A stretch of DNA of 64,000 nt, taken from Apirhabdus apintestini (GTDB lineage: Bacteria > Pseudomonadota > Gammaproteobacteria > Enterobacterales > Enterobacteriaceae). Each line of letters starts with the position of its first letter. The first letter of the stretch is position 1. The stretch spans positions 372,001-436,000 of the forward strand of contig CP138906.1 in NCBI GenBank assembly GCA_033977085.1, given 5' to 3'. The notes under the pieces were generated by a model. It did no database searches and was not told where the DNA came from. It was given only the letters and a program-made list of their open reading frames with translations. A program made the translations under genes and the position numbers. Shown one piece after another: positions 11,487 through 19,650 of the stretch.

Positions 11487-12422
11487 TTATGCTTTATCAG
11501 CGGCAAGCCTTCTGCGTGCGTACATTCGCCCTTCTGCCGCCAGTGCCAGCAAATTAGGATCGTGTTCGCGGTTACGTGCAAACACAATCGCAATGCGCTG
11601 GCGCATTTGATAAGGCTGAGCCAGTGGCAAAAGCTGAACATCGCTTTCATACACTTTTTTCATCCTTCCCGGCATTAGCGCCAGCCCCACGCCAGCCTGC
11701 ACCAGGCTTAGCATTGAAAATATATCATTCACCCGCATCACGATATCCGGTTCAAAACCGGCGATGTGAAAAGCTTCCTGAAACCCCGCATACGTGGCGA
11801 AACCTTCCGCCAGAGAAACAAATTTATGGCGGTTAAATTTCCGCAAATCGGCGGGCTCACTGGTATCCAGCGTCAGACTCGCCGGCGCTGCGAGGCAAAT
11901 ATCGTCTTCAAATAGCGGCAGAACTTCCAGATGGGCGCGATCGACATCGTTTTCCTGCAGAGAGATTAATACTGCGTCAAGAGAGCCTTCATCTAACATA
12001 CTGAGAAGTATTTGGTTAGAGCCCATTGTTAAATCCGAGCTCTAACTGGGGGCGGCGCAGCTTCATTCCCATGATGAGTTGAGGGATGGTTTCGAGCGTA
12101 AGCGAATAGAGCGTGCCGATACGTAAGCGCCCTGGTCAATGCCTGCGATGCGTCGGGTTTCTTCCAGCCCGCGCGCCAGCGTTTCTGTAATCTCGTTGAC
12201 ATATTCCAGCAGCGTGTGGGCGGCAGGTAGCGGTACCAAATTTCGCCCCTTATGATGAAATAAAGGACAACGAACCTCTTCTTCCAGAGAGTGAAGCGCG
12301 CGATGTACGCTGACGCCGCTTATTCCCAGCGCTTCTGCCGTGCGCGCGATATTGCCTTTTTCCATAAAAAGCGTAAATACCGCCAGTTTTCGAAACGTAA
12401 TGTCGTTAGTTATCTGCATCAT
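11487..12422 (-). CDS. mdcR: LysR-family regulator of malonate utilisation, MdcR
   Basis: Activator of the mdc operon in Klebsiella-type clusters, sensing malonate. The N-terminal winged helix reads ARTAEALGISGVSVHRALHS, and the effector domain contains FVSLAEGFATYAGFQEAFH and MRVNDIFSMLSLVQAGVGLA, both characteristic of MdcR. There are two frame changes: a G lost at the CCAGG motif (complement of 12129-12135) and a one-base offset near 12035. The corrected length is about 311 residues. It is convergent with mdcH, from which the AT-rich insert separates it. Confidence 0.88.
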
Positions 12423-12613
12423 CAGGGATACACACCGGTAATTTGGCGCTCATGGTAGCAGGAAAAGTGCGCCGGGTCGCAAAACCTGCTTTGCGCTTTT
12501 TAGCGACTCGTGCGGTCTGTTTTCTCGATTCAGCGTGATCAACTTCACACAAAAGGCGTATTTGCGGTTAATACCTGTGAATTATGTGGACTAGATCACT
12601 CTTAGCCGCCCCA

Positions 12614-12633
12614 TTTCCACTTTGAAGTGGAAA
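12614..12633. promoter_or_regulatory. Perfect palindrome, candidate operator of the DUF4310-4312 operon
   Basis: TTTCCACTTTGAAGTGGAAA: 9-bp arms with a 2-bp centre, about 70 bases before the first gene of the operon at 12704. It is the strongest symmetrical site in the 280-bp gap to mdcR. It may bind the PRD regulator encoded at 19651-21561. This is inference from position and symmetry. Confidence 0.45.
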
Positions 12634-12703
12634 ACAACTCGCTACAAACCTTTATCGGTTCCCGATAGTTTTATAGCCATCCCAAGATAACAAGGTATGT
12701 AGC

Positions 12704-13045
12704 GTGGAAAACGGAACAGTAACAAACAACGATACCGTCGATCGGACAGCGGAAATCGCGGAGTTAGGCGAAAAGATGCTGGCCTGGACGAAAGATTTGC
12801 TCAAGCAGCACGACATTGTCCCTAACGCCGTTCAAGAGCAAATGCTGAGTTCCCACGTGCGGGCTATGGCGCTTCGCTCTATCACCGGTGAGCCGTTACC
12901 TGAAGTGGATGCCAGCCTGTTTGAAGAAATTTCACAAGATTCAATGAATCTGGCGAAGCAGGTTGTGGCGAAATTCGGCAACCTTCCCGTTGAAGAATCC
13001 TGGCTGCTATCGGTGCATTTCGAAGTAGCAAAAGACAATATTTAA
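12704..13045 (+). CDS. Stand-alone PRD-domain protein (EF_0829/AHA_3910 type)
   Basis: 113 residues, GTG start preceded by AAGG. Apart from a short N-terminal tail it is a single PTS-regulation domain, with no DNA-binding part. Candidate phosphorylatable histidines are His51 in SSHVRAMALR and His105 in LLSVHFEVAK. Proteins of this type head a conserved cluster in Enterococcus, Aeromonas and some enterobacteria; no function is established. It begins a tight operon, with the next gene 16 bases on. I infer a phosphorylation-state sensor or carrier for the transport proteins that follow. Confidence 0.78.
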   Translation: MENGTVTNNDTVDRTAEIAELGEKMLAWTKDLLKQHDIVPNAVQEQMLSSHVRAMALRSITGEPLPEVDASLFEEISQDSMNLAKQVVAKFGNLPVEESWLLSVHFEVAKDNI

Positions 13046-13061
13046 GTGAAGGAGTGAAAAA

Positions 13062-13427
13062 ATGGAACAGATTTTAGTCGTGATTGGTGACCGTCTGGGT
13101 AAAGGTCAGAAAGTGGCTGAAGGCGTAGAAAAAGCGGGCGGCCGCGCCATTGTTATCCCGGGCGTAGCAGCAGATATGAAACTGGGCGATGTCATGAAAG
13201 CAGAAAACGCGACTTTCGGGATCTCTTTCTGCGGCAGCGGCGGCGCGGGCGCTATCACCGCTCAGACTAAATACGGCTACAAAGCTAAATACGGTATGCG
13301 CTCAGTAGATGAAGGCGTAACGGCCATCAACGAAGGCTGTAATGTTATGGGCTTTGGCTTTATGGACAAAGAAGAGCTGGGCGAGCGCCTGGTTGAAGCC
13401 TGGAAGAAGAAGTACGGCAGCGCATAA
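13062..13427 (+). CDS. Glycine-rich SFCGS-family protein
   Basis: 121 residues, soluble. The signature GISFCGSGGAGAITAQ (about residues 53-68) names the family. It starts MEQILVVIGDRLGKGQKVAEG, a Rossmann-like strand and loop like PTS EIIB domains, which carry phosphate on a cysteine in a glycine/serine-rich loop. Cys57 sits in such a loop; a second cysteine is at about 93. I infer an EIIB-like role; the family itself is uncharacterised. The stop overlaps the next start (TAATG). Confidence 0.85.
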   Translation: MEQILVVIGDRLGKGQKVAEGVEKAGGRAIVIPGVAADMKLGDVMKAENATFGISFCGSGGAGAITAQTKYGYKAKYGMRSVDEGVTAINEGCNVMGFGFMDKEELGERLVEAWKKKYGSA

Positions 13428-13723
13428 TGAAAGAGCACTTCACCAAGACGGTGAGAGTCTCTGGCAAAGGTGATTCGAAAGCGAAAGCCTTTGCCGATGC
13501 CCTGAGCCACGTACAGGGCGCGGTGATGAAAGCCTCTCCCCATATTTTACTGCGCATCGAGCCACAGGATGTGGCGGTTGTTCATGCGCACGTAGCGGTG
13601 CGTAAAGAAGCCTTTCTTTTCTTCTTTTTACGCCGGGAGCGACGAGCATACCGCGTCGAACTGGATGTTACCGTACAGGTAACGGCCATTAACCTCGACA
13701 GCGTGGATTTTGTCGCACAGTAA
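13427..13723 (+). CDS. DUF4312 family protein
   Basis: 98 residues, intact. Soluble and basic, with a middle segment KEAFLFFFLRRERRAYRVEL that looks like a beta-hairpin or a membrane-surface patch. It always accompanies the SFCGS and DUF4310/4311 proteins in this cluster type; no biochemical role is known. Starts within the stop of the preceding gene, so it is coupled to it. Confidence 0.82.
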   Translation: MKEHFTKTVRVSGKGDSKAKAFADALSHVQGAVMKASPHILLRIEPQDVAVVHAHVAVRKEAFLFFFLRRERRAYRVELDVTVQVTAINLDSVDFVAQ

Positions 13724-13752
13724 CCATATAACATTCATACAAGGGCAGAGTG

Positions 13753-14529
13753 ATGTTCTTAATAATTTTAATAAAATCGCTCATCATCGGCGCGCTGGTC
13801 GGCGTAGGTGTGGGCGCAGGGGCGGCACGTATGTTCCATGCCCCGACGACCCAGGGTATGGGCGCATTTCGTACACTTGGGGAACTTAATTCCTGTGAAG
13901 GCGATCCCGCTTCTCACTTCTCTTTCGGCCTGGGTTTCTTCTTTAATGCCTGGGCTTCTTCCGTTGCTGCCGGCGCATTCACGCAGGATGTCGATCACCG
14001 CGTAATTCCGCACTGGGCGGCTGCGGTTCTGATGATTAAAAATCGCAACGTAGCGGAAACCCTGCACGATCCGAGAAAAATGGCGCTGGCTGGCGGCATT
14101 ATCGGCATGATAGTCGTGACCTTCCTGAATATGACCGCTTCATCCGTTCCTGAAGCACTTCAGGTGACGGCGGTAAAAGTGCTGGTACCTGCGGCGAACC
14201 TGCTGGTCAACACGGTGATGCCGGTGATTTTCTGGCTGGCGGCGATTGATGCGGGTAAACGTTCTGGCTTCTGGGGCACTATTTTTGGCGGCCTTGCGCA
14301 ACTCATTATGGGGAACGCCGTACCGGGCCTGGTGCTGGGGATCCTCATCGGTAAAGGCGTCGAAGAGAGCGGCTGGAATCGCGTCACCAAAATCATGATG
14401 GGTGCAATTATTGCGCTGTTTGTGCTGAGCGCCTTCTTCCGCGGTTTCGATATGAAAATGCTGGAATCGTTCCATATGGGCGTGCCGAACTGGCTTGACC
14501 TGATTCATAACGCGATGAGCGGCAAATAA
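13753..14529 (+). CDS. DUF4311 family integral membrane protein
   Basis: About 258 residues. I chose the ATG at 13753 rather than the GTG just before it. Repeated hydrophobic segments are rich in Gly and Ala (LIGALVGVGVGAGAARMF, GGIIGMIVVTFLNM, LGILIGKGVEESG). Conserved polar stretches between helices include FRTLGELNSCEGDPASHFSF. With DUF4310 it probably forms the membrane channel of the system. It is unlike any PTS EIIC family I recognise. Confidence 0.85.
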   Translation: MFLIILIKSLIIGALVGVGVGAGAARMFHAPTTQGMGAFRTLGELNSCEGDPASHFSFGLGFFFNAWASSVAAGAFTQDVDHRVIPHWAAAVLMIKNRNVAETLHDPRKMALAGGIIGMIVVTFLNMTASSVPEALQVTAVKVLVPAANLLVNTVMPVIFWLAAIDAGKRSGFWGTIFGGLAQLIMGNAVPGLVLGILIGKGVEESGWNRVTKIMMGAIIALFVLSAFFRGFDMKMLESFHMGVPNWLDLIHNAMSGK

Positions 14530-14540
14530 GGAGCCGAGAA

Positions 14541-15182
14541 ATGGAAGAGAAAAAAGGTTTCTGGTATGCCGACTGGTCGTTTCCGTTCTTTGTCGGCCTG
14601 CTGTCAGCCGGGATTTTTGCCGGTACCCATATGTACTACCTCTATGGGATCGGGGCGTTTAACGAGGTGGCTTTCGTCGCCATGCTGAAATCCGGTATTG
14701 ATACCGGCGTTTACGGTGCCGTTGCGGCATTTGGGGCAAGCTTCCTGTTTGCTCGTATCATTGAAGGTTCACTGGTTGGGATTCTGGATATCGGCGGTGC
14801 TATTCAAACCGGTATCGGGCTGGGCGTTCCAGCGCTGCTGCTGGGAGCAGGATTTGTTTTCCCCGTTGCGAATTTTGCGGCCTCGCTGGTGACCGGCTTA
14901 ATCCTGGGATTGGCCACCGGTTATATCATCATTCTGGCGCGTAAATTTACGGTTAACCAAGGCGGCACTACCTACGGTGCCGACGTAATGATGGGCGCGG
15001 GTAATGCTTCCGGGCGTTTCCTGGGGCCGTTGATTATTCTGAGCGCGATGACGGCATCTATTCCTATCGGGCTGGGATCGCTGTTTGGCGCACTGGTGTT
15101 CTATATCTGGCAGAAGCCTATCACCGGCGGCGCTATTCTGGGCGCAATGCTCTTCGGTTATTTCTTCCCAGTCGCTATCTAA
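14541..15182 (+). CDS. DUF4310 family integral membrane protein
   Basis: 213 residues with five or six predicted helices (SFPFFVGLLSAGIFAGTHMY, IQTGIGLGVPALLLGAGFVF, VTGLILGLATGYIIILARKF). Eleven bases follow the DUF4311 stop and a GGAG site precedes the start. Second membrane component of the presumed transporter. A UUCG hairpin immediately after it separates transport from enzyme genes. Confidence 0.85.
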   Translation: MEEKKGFWYADWSFPFFVGLLSAGIFAGTHMYYLYGIGAFNEVAFVAMLKSGIDTGVYGAVAAFGASFLFARIIEGSLVGILDIGGAIQTGIGLGVPALLLGAGFVFPVANFAASLVTGLILGLATGYIIILARKFTVNQGGTTYGADVMMGAGNASGRFLGPLIILSAMTASIPIGLGSLFGALVFYIWQKPITGGAILGAMLFGYFFPVAI

Positions 15183-15188
15183 GTATCA

Positions 15189-15206
15189 CGGGCGCTTCGG
15201 CGCCCG
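15189..15206 (+). promoter_or_regulatory. UUCG-tetraloop hairpin between transporter and enzyme genes
   Basis: CGGGCGC-TTCG-GCGCCCG, a perfect 7-bp stem with the very stable UUCG loop. No T tract follows, so it is more likely an mRNA-stability or processing element than a terminator. Confidence 0.6.
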
Positions 15207-15225
15207 GTTAATTCAGGAGTAACCC

Positions 15226-16359
15226 ATGTTTGATTTAATCCTTCGTCAGGCCCGCCTGGTGGATGAGCGTATCGTCGATATCGCTATCCAGGACGGGAAA
15301 ATCGCCGCGTTGGGTGAGGTAACGGGACCGGCTCGTGAAGAGATAAGCCTTGCCAATAAAGGCTATATCAGCGCGGGTTGGATTGATTCTCACGTCCACT
15401 GCTATCCTAAATCGCCGATTTATCACGACGAACCAGACAGCGTGGGCGTAGCCAGCGGTGTGACCACGGTTATTGATGCCGGCAGCACCGGCGCCGACGA
15501 TGTGGATGATTTTTATCAATTAACCCGTGCTGCGACAACGCAGGTTTATGCGTTGCTTAATATTTCTCGCGTCGGGCTCATCGCGCAAAATGAACTCGCC
15601 GATATGTCGCATATTGATGCTGAAGCCGCCGCAGCGGCGGTGAAGCGTTTCCCGATTTTATCGTGGGCTTAAAAGCGCGGATGAGCAGCAGCGTGGTGGG
15701 CGAAAACGGCGTGGCGCCGCTGGCGCGTGCGAAAGCCATCCAGAAAGAAACCGGCGGATTACCGCTGATGGTGCATATTGGCAATAATCCGCCCAACCTG
15801 GATGAAATCGCCGAGCTTGTTAACCTCGGGCGATATTATTACCCACTGTTACAATGGCAAGCCTAACCGCATTCTTACGCCGGAAGGCCAACTGCGCGCG
15901 ACGGTAAAACAGGCTCTGGCGCGCGGCGTTCGGCTTGATGTTGGGCACGGTACCGCCAGCTTTAGCTTTGCCGTGGCGGAAAAAGCGATCGCCATGGGCA
16001 TCCTGCCGCAGACCATCAGTTCTGACATTTATTGTAAGAACCGTATTAACGGGCCGGTACACAGCCTGGCTGCCGTCATGTCGAAGTTCCTCGTCGTAGG
16101 GATGACGCTGCCGCAAATTATTGATTGCGTTACGCTGCATGCCGCTGAAGGGCTGCATTTGTCGCACAAAGGCCGCCTGGAAGTTGGCGCGGATGCCGAT
16201 CTGACGCTCTTCACGCTGCAGCATCAACCGGTGCTGATGACCGACGCGGAAAACCAGACGCTGCAGGCAGAGCAGCAGATCCTGCCGCTGGCTGCCATGC
16301 GTGCCGGGAAGTGGTTTACAACCGAACAAGGAAAAGCCGAACATGTCTTCAATCTATGA
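15226..16359 (+). CDS. Amidohydrolase/deacetylase-family metallohydrolase
   Basis: Dihydroorotase-like hydrolase of about 377 residues, the type that accompanies DgaE and DgaF proteins. The metal-binding HxH is in GWIDSHVHCYPKSP (about residues 50-63), and later metal-site segments are DIITHCYNGKPNRIL and RLDVGHGTASFSF. I infer that it removes an N-acyl (acetyl) group from an amino-sugar acid or its phosphate. Two frame changes occur: near 15648-15654 (one base lost, restores FPDFIVGLKARMSSS) and at 15828-15830 (one base too many, or two lost). The 3' end overlaps the dgaE-type gene by 17 bases. Confidence 0.83.
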
Positions 16360-17458
16360 GAAATATAATTTAAAACAGGTTATTAACGCATCCGGACGTA
16401 TGACGATCCTCGGCGTCTCTACGCCGCGCCCTGAGGTGGTGGAAGCGGTGAATACCGGCATGAACCACTATTTCGAAATGAAAGATCTGGTCAATAAAAC
16501 CGGTGAGTACATCGCAAAATTACTGGGCGTAGAAGGCGCGACCGTGGTCGCCTGCGCCTCGGCAGGCATTGCCCAGTCTATCGCGGCAGTACTGGTAAAA
16601 GACGATGACTGGCTGCTGGAAAACCTGCACGTTACGCCGGTAGAAAATAATGAAATTGTGCTGCCGAAAGGGCACAACGTGAATTTTGGCGCGCCGGTTG
16701 GCACGATGGTGGCGCTGGGCGGCGGCAAACTGGTAGAAGCGGGCTATGCCAATGAATGTTCTCCTGAACAGCTAGCTGCGGCAATTACGCCGCGCACGGC
16801 GGCGATTCTGTACATTAAATCTCACCACTGCGTGCAGAAAAGCATGCTTAATGTTAAACAGGCGGCAGAAGTGGCGCGTAGCCATAATCTACCGCTGATT
16901 GTTGATGCGGCGGCGGAAGAAGATCTGCAGCGTTATTATCACGACGGCGGCGACCTGGTGATATACAGCGGCGCGAAAGCCATCGAAGGGCCGACCAGCG
17001 GGCTGGTTATCGGTAAGAAACAGTACGTCGAGTGGGTAAAACGTCAGGCGTATGGCATCGGGCGCGCAATGAAAGTGGGCAAAGAGGGGATCCTTGGTCT
17101 GACTTGCGCTATCGAGCATTATTTGACTGCGACGAAAGAGAGCGGTCAGCAGATGGTCGATAAAATGACGCCGTTTATTGAATCACTAAATACTCTGAAA
17201 GGCGTCAGCGCTCGGGTAGTTTGGGATGCGGCAGGGCGCGATATTGCGCGTACCGAAATTAAATTTGATGAAGCGGCGACCGGCATTGCGACCGGCGATC
17301 TGGTTCAGGCGCTGAAACAGGGCGAGTACGCCATCTATTTCCGCGGCTATAAGGCCAATGAAGGCATTATTGAAGCGGACGTGCGCAGCGTTAGCGCGCA
17401 GCAACTGGACATTATCTATCGCCGTATTAAAGAACTGACTGCAGGAGAAACAGCATGA
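16343..17458 (+). CDS. DgaE-type PLP-dependent ammonia-lyase
   Basis: 371 residues, SelA/aminotransferase fold. The PLP lysine lies in LVIYSGAKAIEGPTSGLVIG (about residues 209-228). Salmonella DgaE converts D-glucosaminate-6-phosphate to 2-keto-3-deoxygluconate-6-phosphate plus ammonia; this protein belongs to the same family, so a related amino-sugar acid (phosphate) is the likely substrate. Intact. The start ATG at 16343 overlaps the upstream gene, and the stop overlaps the aldolase start by four bases. Confidence 0.85.
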   Translation: MSSIYEKYNLKQVINASGRMTILGVSTPRPEVVEAVNTGMNHYFEMKDLVNKTGEYIAKLLGVEGATVVACASAGIAQSIAAVLVKDDDWLLENLHVTPVENNEIVLPKGHNVNFGAPVGTMVALGGGKLVEAGYANECSPEQLAAAITPRTAAILYIKSHHCVQKSMLNVKQAAEVARSHNLPLIVDAAAEEDLQRYYHDGGDLVIYSGAKAIEGPTSGLVIGKKQYVEWVKRQAYGIGRAMKVGKEGILGLTCAIEHYLTATKESGQQMVDKMTPFIESLNTLKGVSARVVWDAAGRDIARTEIKFDEAATGIATGDLVQALKQGEYAIYFRGYKANEGIIEADVRSVSAQQLDIIYRRIKELTAGETA

Positions 17459-18195
17459 AACTGACCCCTAATTTTTATCGCGATCGCGTATGCCTTAACG
17501 TACTGGCAGGTTCTAAAGCCAATGCTCAGGCCGTTTATGAAGCAGCGGAAGGTCACGTGCTGGTTGGCGTGTTATCGAAAAGCTATCCGGACGTGCCGAG
17601 CGCGGTGACCGATATGCGCGAATATGCCAAACTTATCGATAACGCGCTGTCCGTAGGGCTGGGTGCCGGCGATCCGAATCAGTCTGCGATGGTTAGCGAA
17701 ATCTCACGTCAGGTGCAGCCGCAGCACGTGAATCAGGTGTTCACCGGCGTGGGGCCGAGCCGCGCGCTGCTTGGCCAGAATGAGTCCGTGGTTAACGGCC
17801 TGGTTTCACCGACCGGCACCGTGGGTATGGTGAAAATCTCCACGGGTCCATTAAGCTCTGGCGCGCCGGACGGCATCGTGCCTGTCGAGACTGCGATTGC
17901 GCTGCTGAAAGACATGGGCGGCAGCTCAATTAAATATTTCCCAATGGGTGGTCTGAAGCATCGTGATGAGTACGTCGCCGTAGCGCAGGCGTGTGCAAAA
18001 CACGATTTCTGGCTGGAGCCGACCGGCGGTATCGATCTGGAAAACTTTGGTGAGATTCTGAAGATCGCGCTTGATGCTGGCGTAAGCAAAGTGATCCCGC
18101 ATATCTATAGCTCTATCATTGATAAAGCGAGCGGCGATACGCGCCCGGAAGACGTACGTAAACTACTGGCTATCACCAAACAACTGGTAGGCTAA
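17455..18195 (+). CDS. DgaF-type KDGP aldolase
   Basis: 246 residues, class I aldolase barrel of the EF_0839/DgaF type. Predicted to split 2-keto-3-deoxygluconate-6-phosphate to pyruvate and glyceraldehyde-3-phosphate. Features are GLGAGDPNQSAMV, the candidate Schiff-base lysine region SSIKYFPMGGLKHRDEY, and EPTGGIDLENFGEIL. Intact and coupled to the ammonia-lyase. No sugar-acid kinase gene is present in the operon, so its substrate must already be phosphorylated on entry or by a distant kinase. Confidence 0.87.
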   Translation: MKLTPNFYRDRVCLNVLAGSKANAQAVYEAAEGHVLVGVLSKSYPDVPSAVTDMREYAKLIDNALSVGLGAGDPNQSAMVSEISRQVQPQHVNQVFTGVGPSRALLGQNESVVNGLVSPTGTVGMVKISTGPLSSGAPDGIVPVETAIALLKDMGGSSIKYFPMGGLKHRDEYVAVAQACAKHDFWLEPTGGIDLENFGEILKIALDAGVSKVIPHIYSSIIDKASGDTRPEDVRKLLAITKQLVG

Positions 18196-18208
18196 ACGCG
18201 GTGTTTAA

Positions 18209-18288
18209 AGGCCATCTTCCGTGGGGAAAGTGGCCTGCGTTAAAAACGGGAGAGGAACGGTTGTGTGAGATAGCGCAGCGTTCCTCTC
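18209..18288 (+). terminator. Two hairpins after the aldolase gene
   Basis: First: AGGCCA-tCTTCC-gtgg-GGAAAG-TGGCCT (18209-18236). Second: GAGAGGAACG (18250-18259) pairs with CGTTCCTCTC (18279-18288), followed by TTTGC. Either could end or attenuate the enzyme operon before the lactonase gene. Confidence 0.5.
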
Positions 18289-18478
18289 TTTGCAGAAAGT
18301 AAAAAATCCAGTATAGATCAATAATCGATCGGCAAACTGTGTCAGGCTAACCGACCGACTTCTTGATATTCCGCCGTTTACTCTAACGCTGAGCGCCGTG
18401 CTGCTGCCTGAATCAGGCGGGCTACTCGCTTCTTCACCCTATGCTACCCGAGCCTCCAGCCCGGGAAGGAGACTGACG

Positions 18479-19625
18479 ATGCTATTAAAAACAGTATTGC
18501 TGACTGCGGCGCTGGCAGCCAGCGCGCCGCTTATGGCGCAAACGCAATTTGCCTGGGTAGGAACATATCAACCTAACGGCGAAGGCGTTTACCGCTTTCA
18601 GTGGGATGCAAAAACCGGCGCGCTAAGCCATCGCACGCTGGTCAGTCAACTTCCTAACGCCGCGCAGCTAACCGCCTCTGCCGACGGGCGCACACTTTAC
18701 GTAGGCAGCGAGGCCAAACCAGGCATTATTCAGGCGTGGCGTATCGGCGCAGACGGCGCGCTTAGCGCATTGAATCAGGTCTCTTCCAAAGGCGATGGTC
18801 CGGTATATCTCACATTAACGCCGAATGGCCGTCATCTACTGGTCGCCAACTATATCAGCGGCTCCGTTACGGTTTTGCCGGTGAAGGCGGATGGCAGTTT
18901 GGGTGACGCGACCGACGTACAGCAGCATCAGGGCGAACCCGGCGCGGCGAAACCCGCAGCGGCGGCTGAAGGCAGCTTTGCCGTTAGCGATCATAACGGG
19001 CCGCATGCGCACATGATAGCCGCCGACCCGCAGGGAAAATATGTGTTTGCCACTAATTTAGGCCTGGATCGTATTTATCAATATCGTCTGGACGATACCG
19101 CCGGCAAACTTATTCCAAACTCGCCGCCGTGGATCCCGGCCTCATCGGCGGGAGCTGGCCCGCGCCACTTTGTATTCTCATCGCAGGGCGACCGACTCTG
19201 GCTGGTTAATGAGGAAGCATCAACGCTGACGGGATATCGCCTGGACAGAGCGACGGGAAAGCTGCATGAAGAGCAAAGCTGGAATACCCTGCCGGCGCGC
19301 TTCAAAGGCACCAGCTTTGCCGCCGGCCTGGCGCTGAGTGACGATGGAAAACAGCTTCTATGTTGCTAATCGATTACACAATAGCATTGCGCATTTTCGC
19401 GTTAACGGCGATAAGCTAGTCTATCAGGAAGAAATATGGACGCGTGGCGACTACCCGCGCACGATAACATTGGCTCCCGGCGGGCGCTGGCTATATGCCA
19501 TGAATCAGCGCAGTGACAACATTACGCGTTTTCGGGTTCTGCCGGAGAGCGGCAAACTCCGCTTTATTAACGATTATACGCCTGTCGGAGGCCCCTCTCA
19601 GATGGTGATAACGCCGCTGCGCTAA
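18479..19625 (+). CDS. Exported lactonase-family beta-propeller protein
   Basis: About 381 residues, seven-bladed propeller of the 6-phosphogluconolactonase (YbhE/Pgl) family. Here it has a cleavable signal peptide (MLLKTVLLTAALAASAPLMA), so it acts in the periplasm. The start at 18479 is set by the Shine-Dalgarno GGAAGGAG. Typical blades include FAWVGTYQPNGEGVYRF and NEEASTLTGYRLD. The frame changes near 19354 (GATGGAAAACAGCTTC), after which VANRLHNSIAHFRV continues the family sequence. I infer that it opens an aldonolactone before uptake by the system upstream. Confidence 0.82.
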
Positions 19626-19650
19626 GAGGTTTTTATCAGAGGAAACAGAA

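Noticed and set aside
12704..18195. Canonical Salmonella dga operon (mannose-family PTS dgaABCD)
   Set aside because: The four PTS genes expected (EIIA, EIIB, EIIC, EIID) are not here, and the regulator is not a LevR/NtrC-type sigma-54 activator. Only the ammonia-lyase and aldolase are of Dga type.
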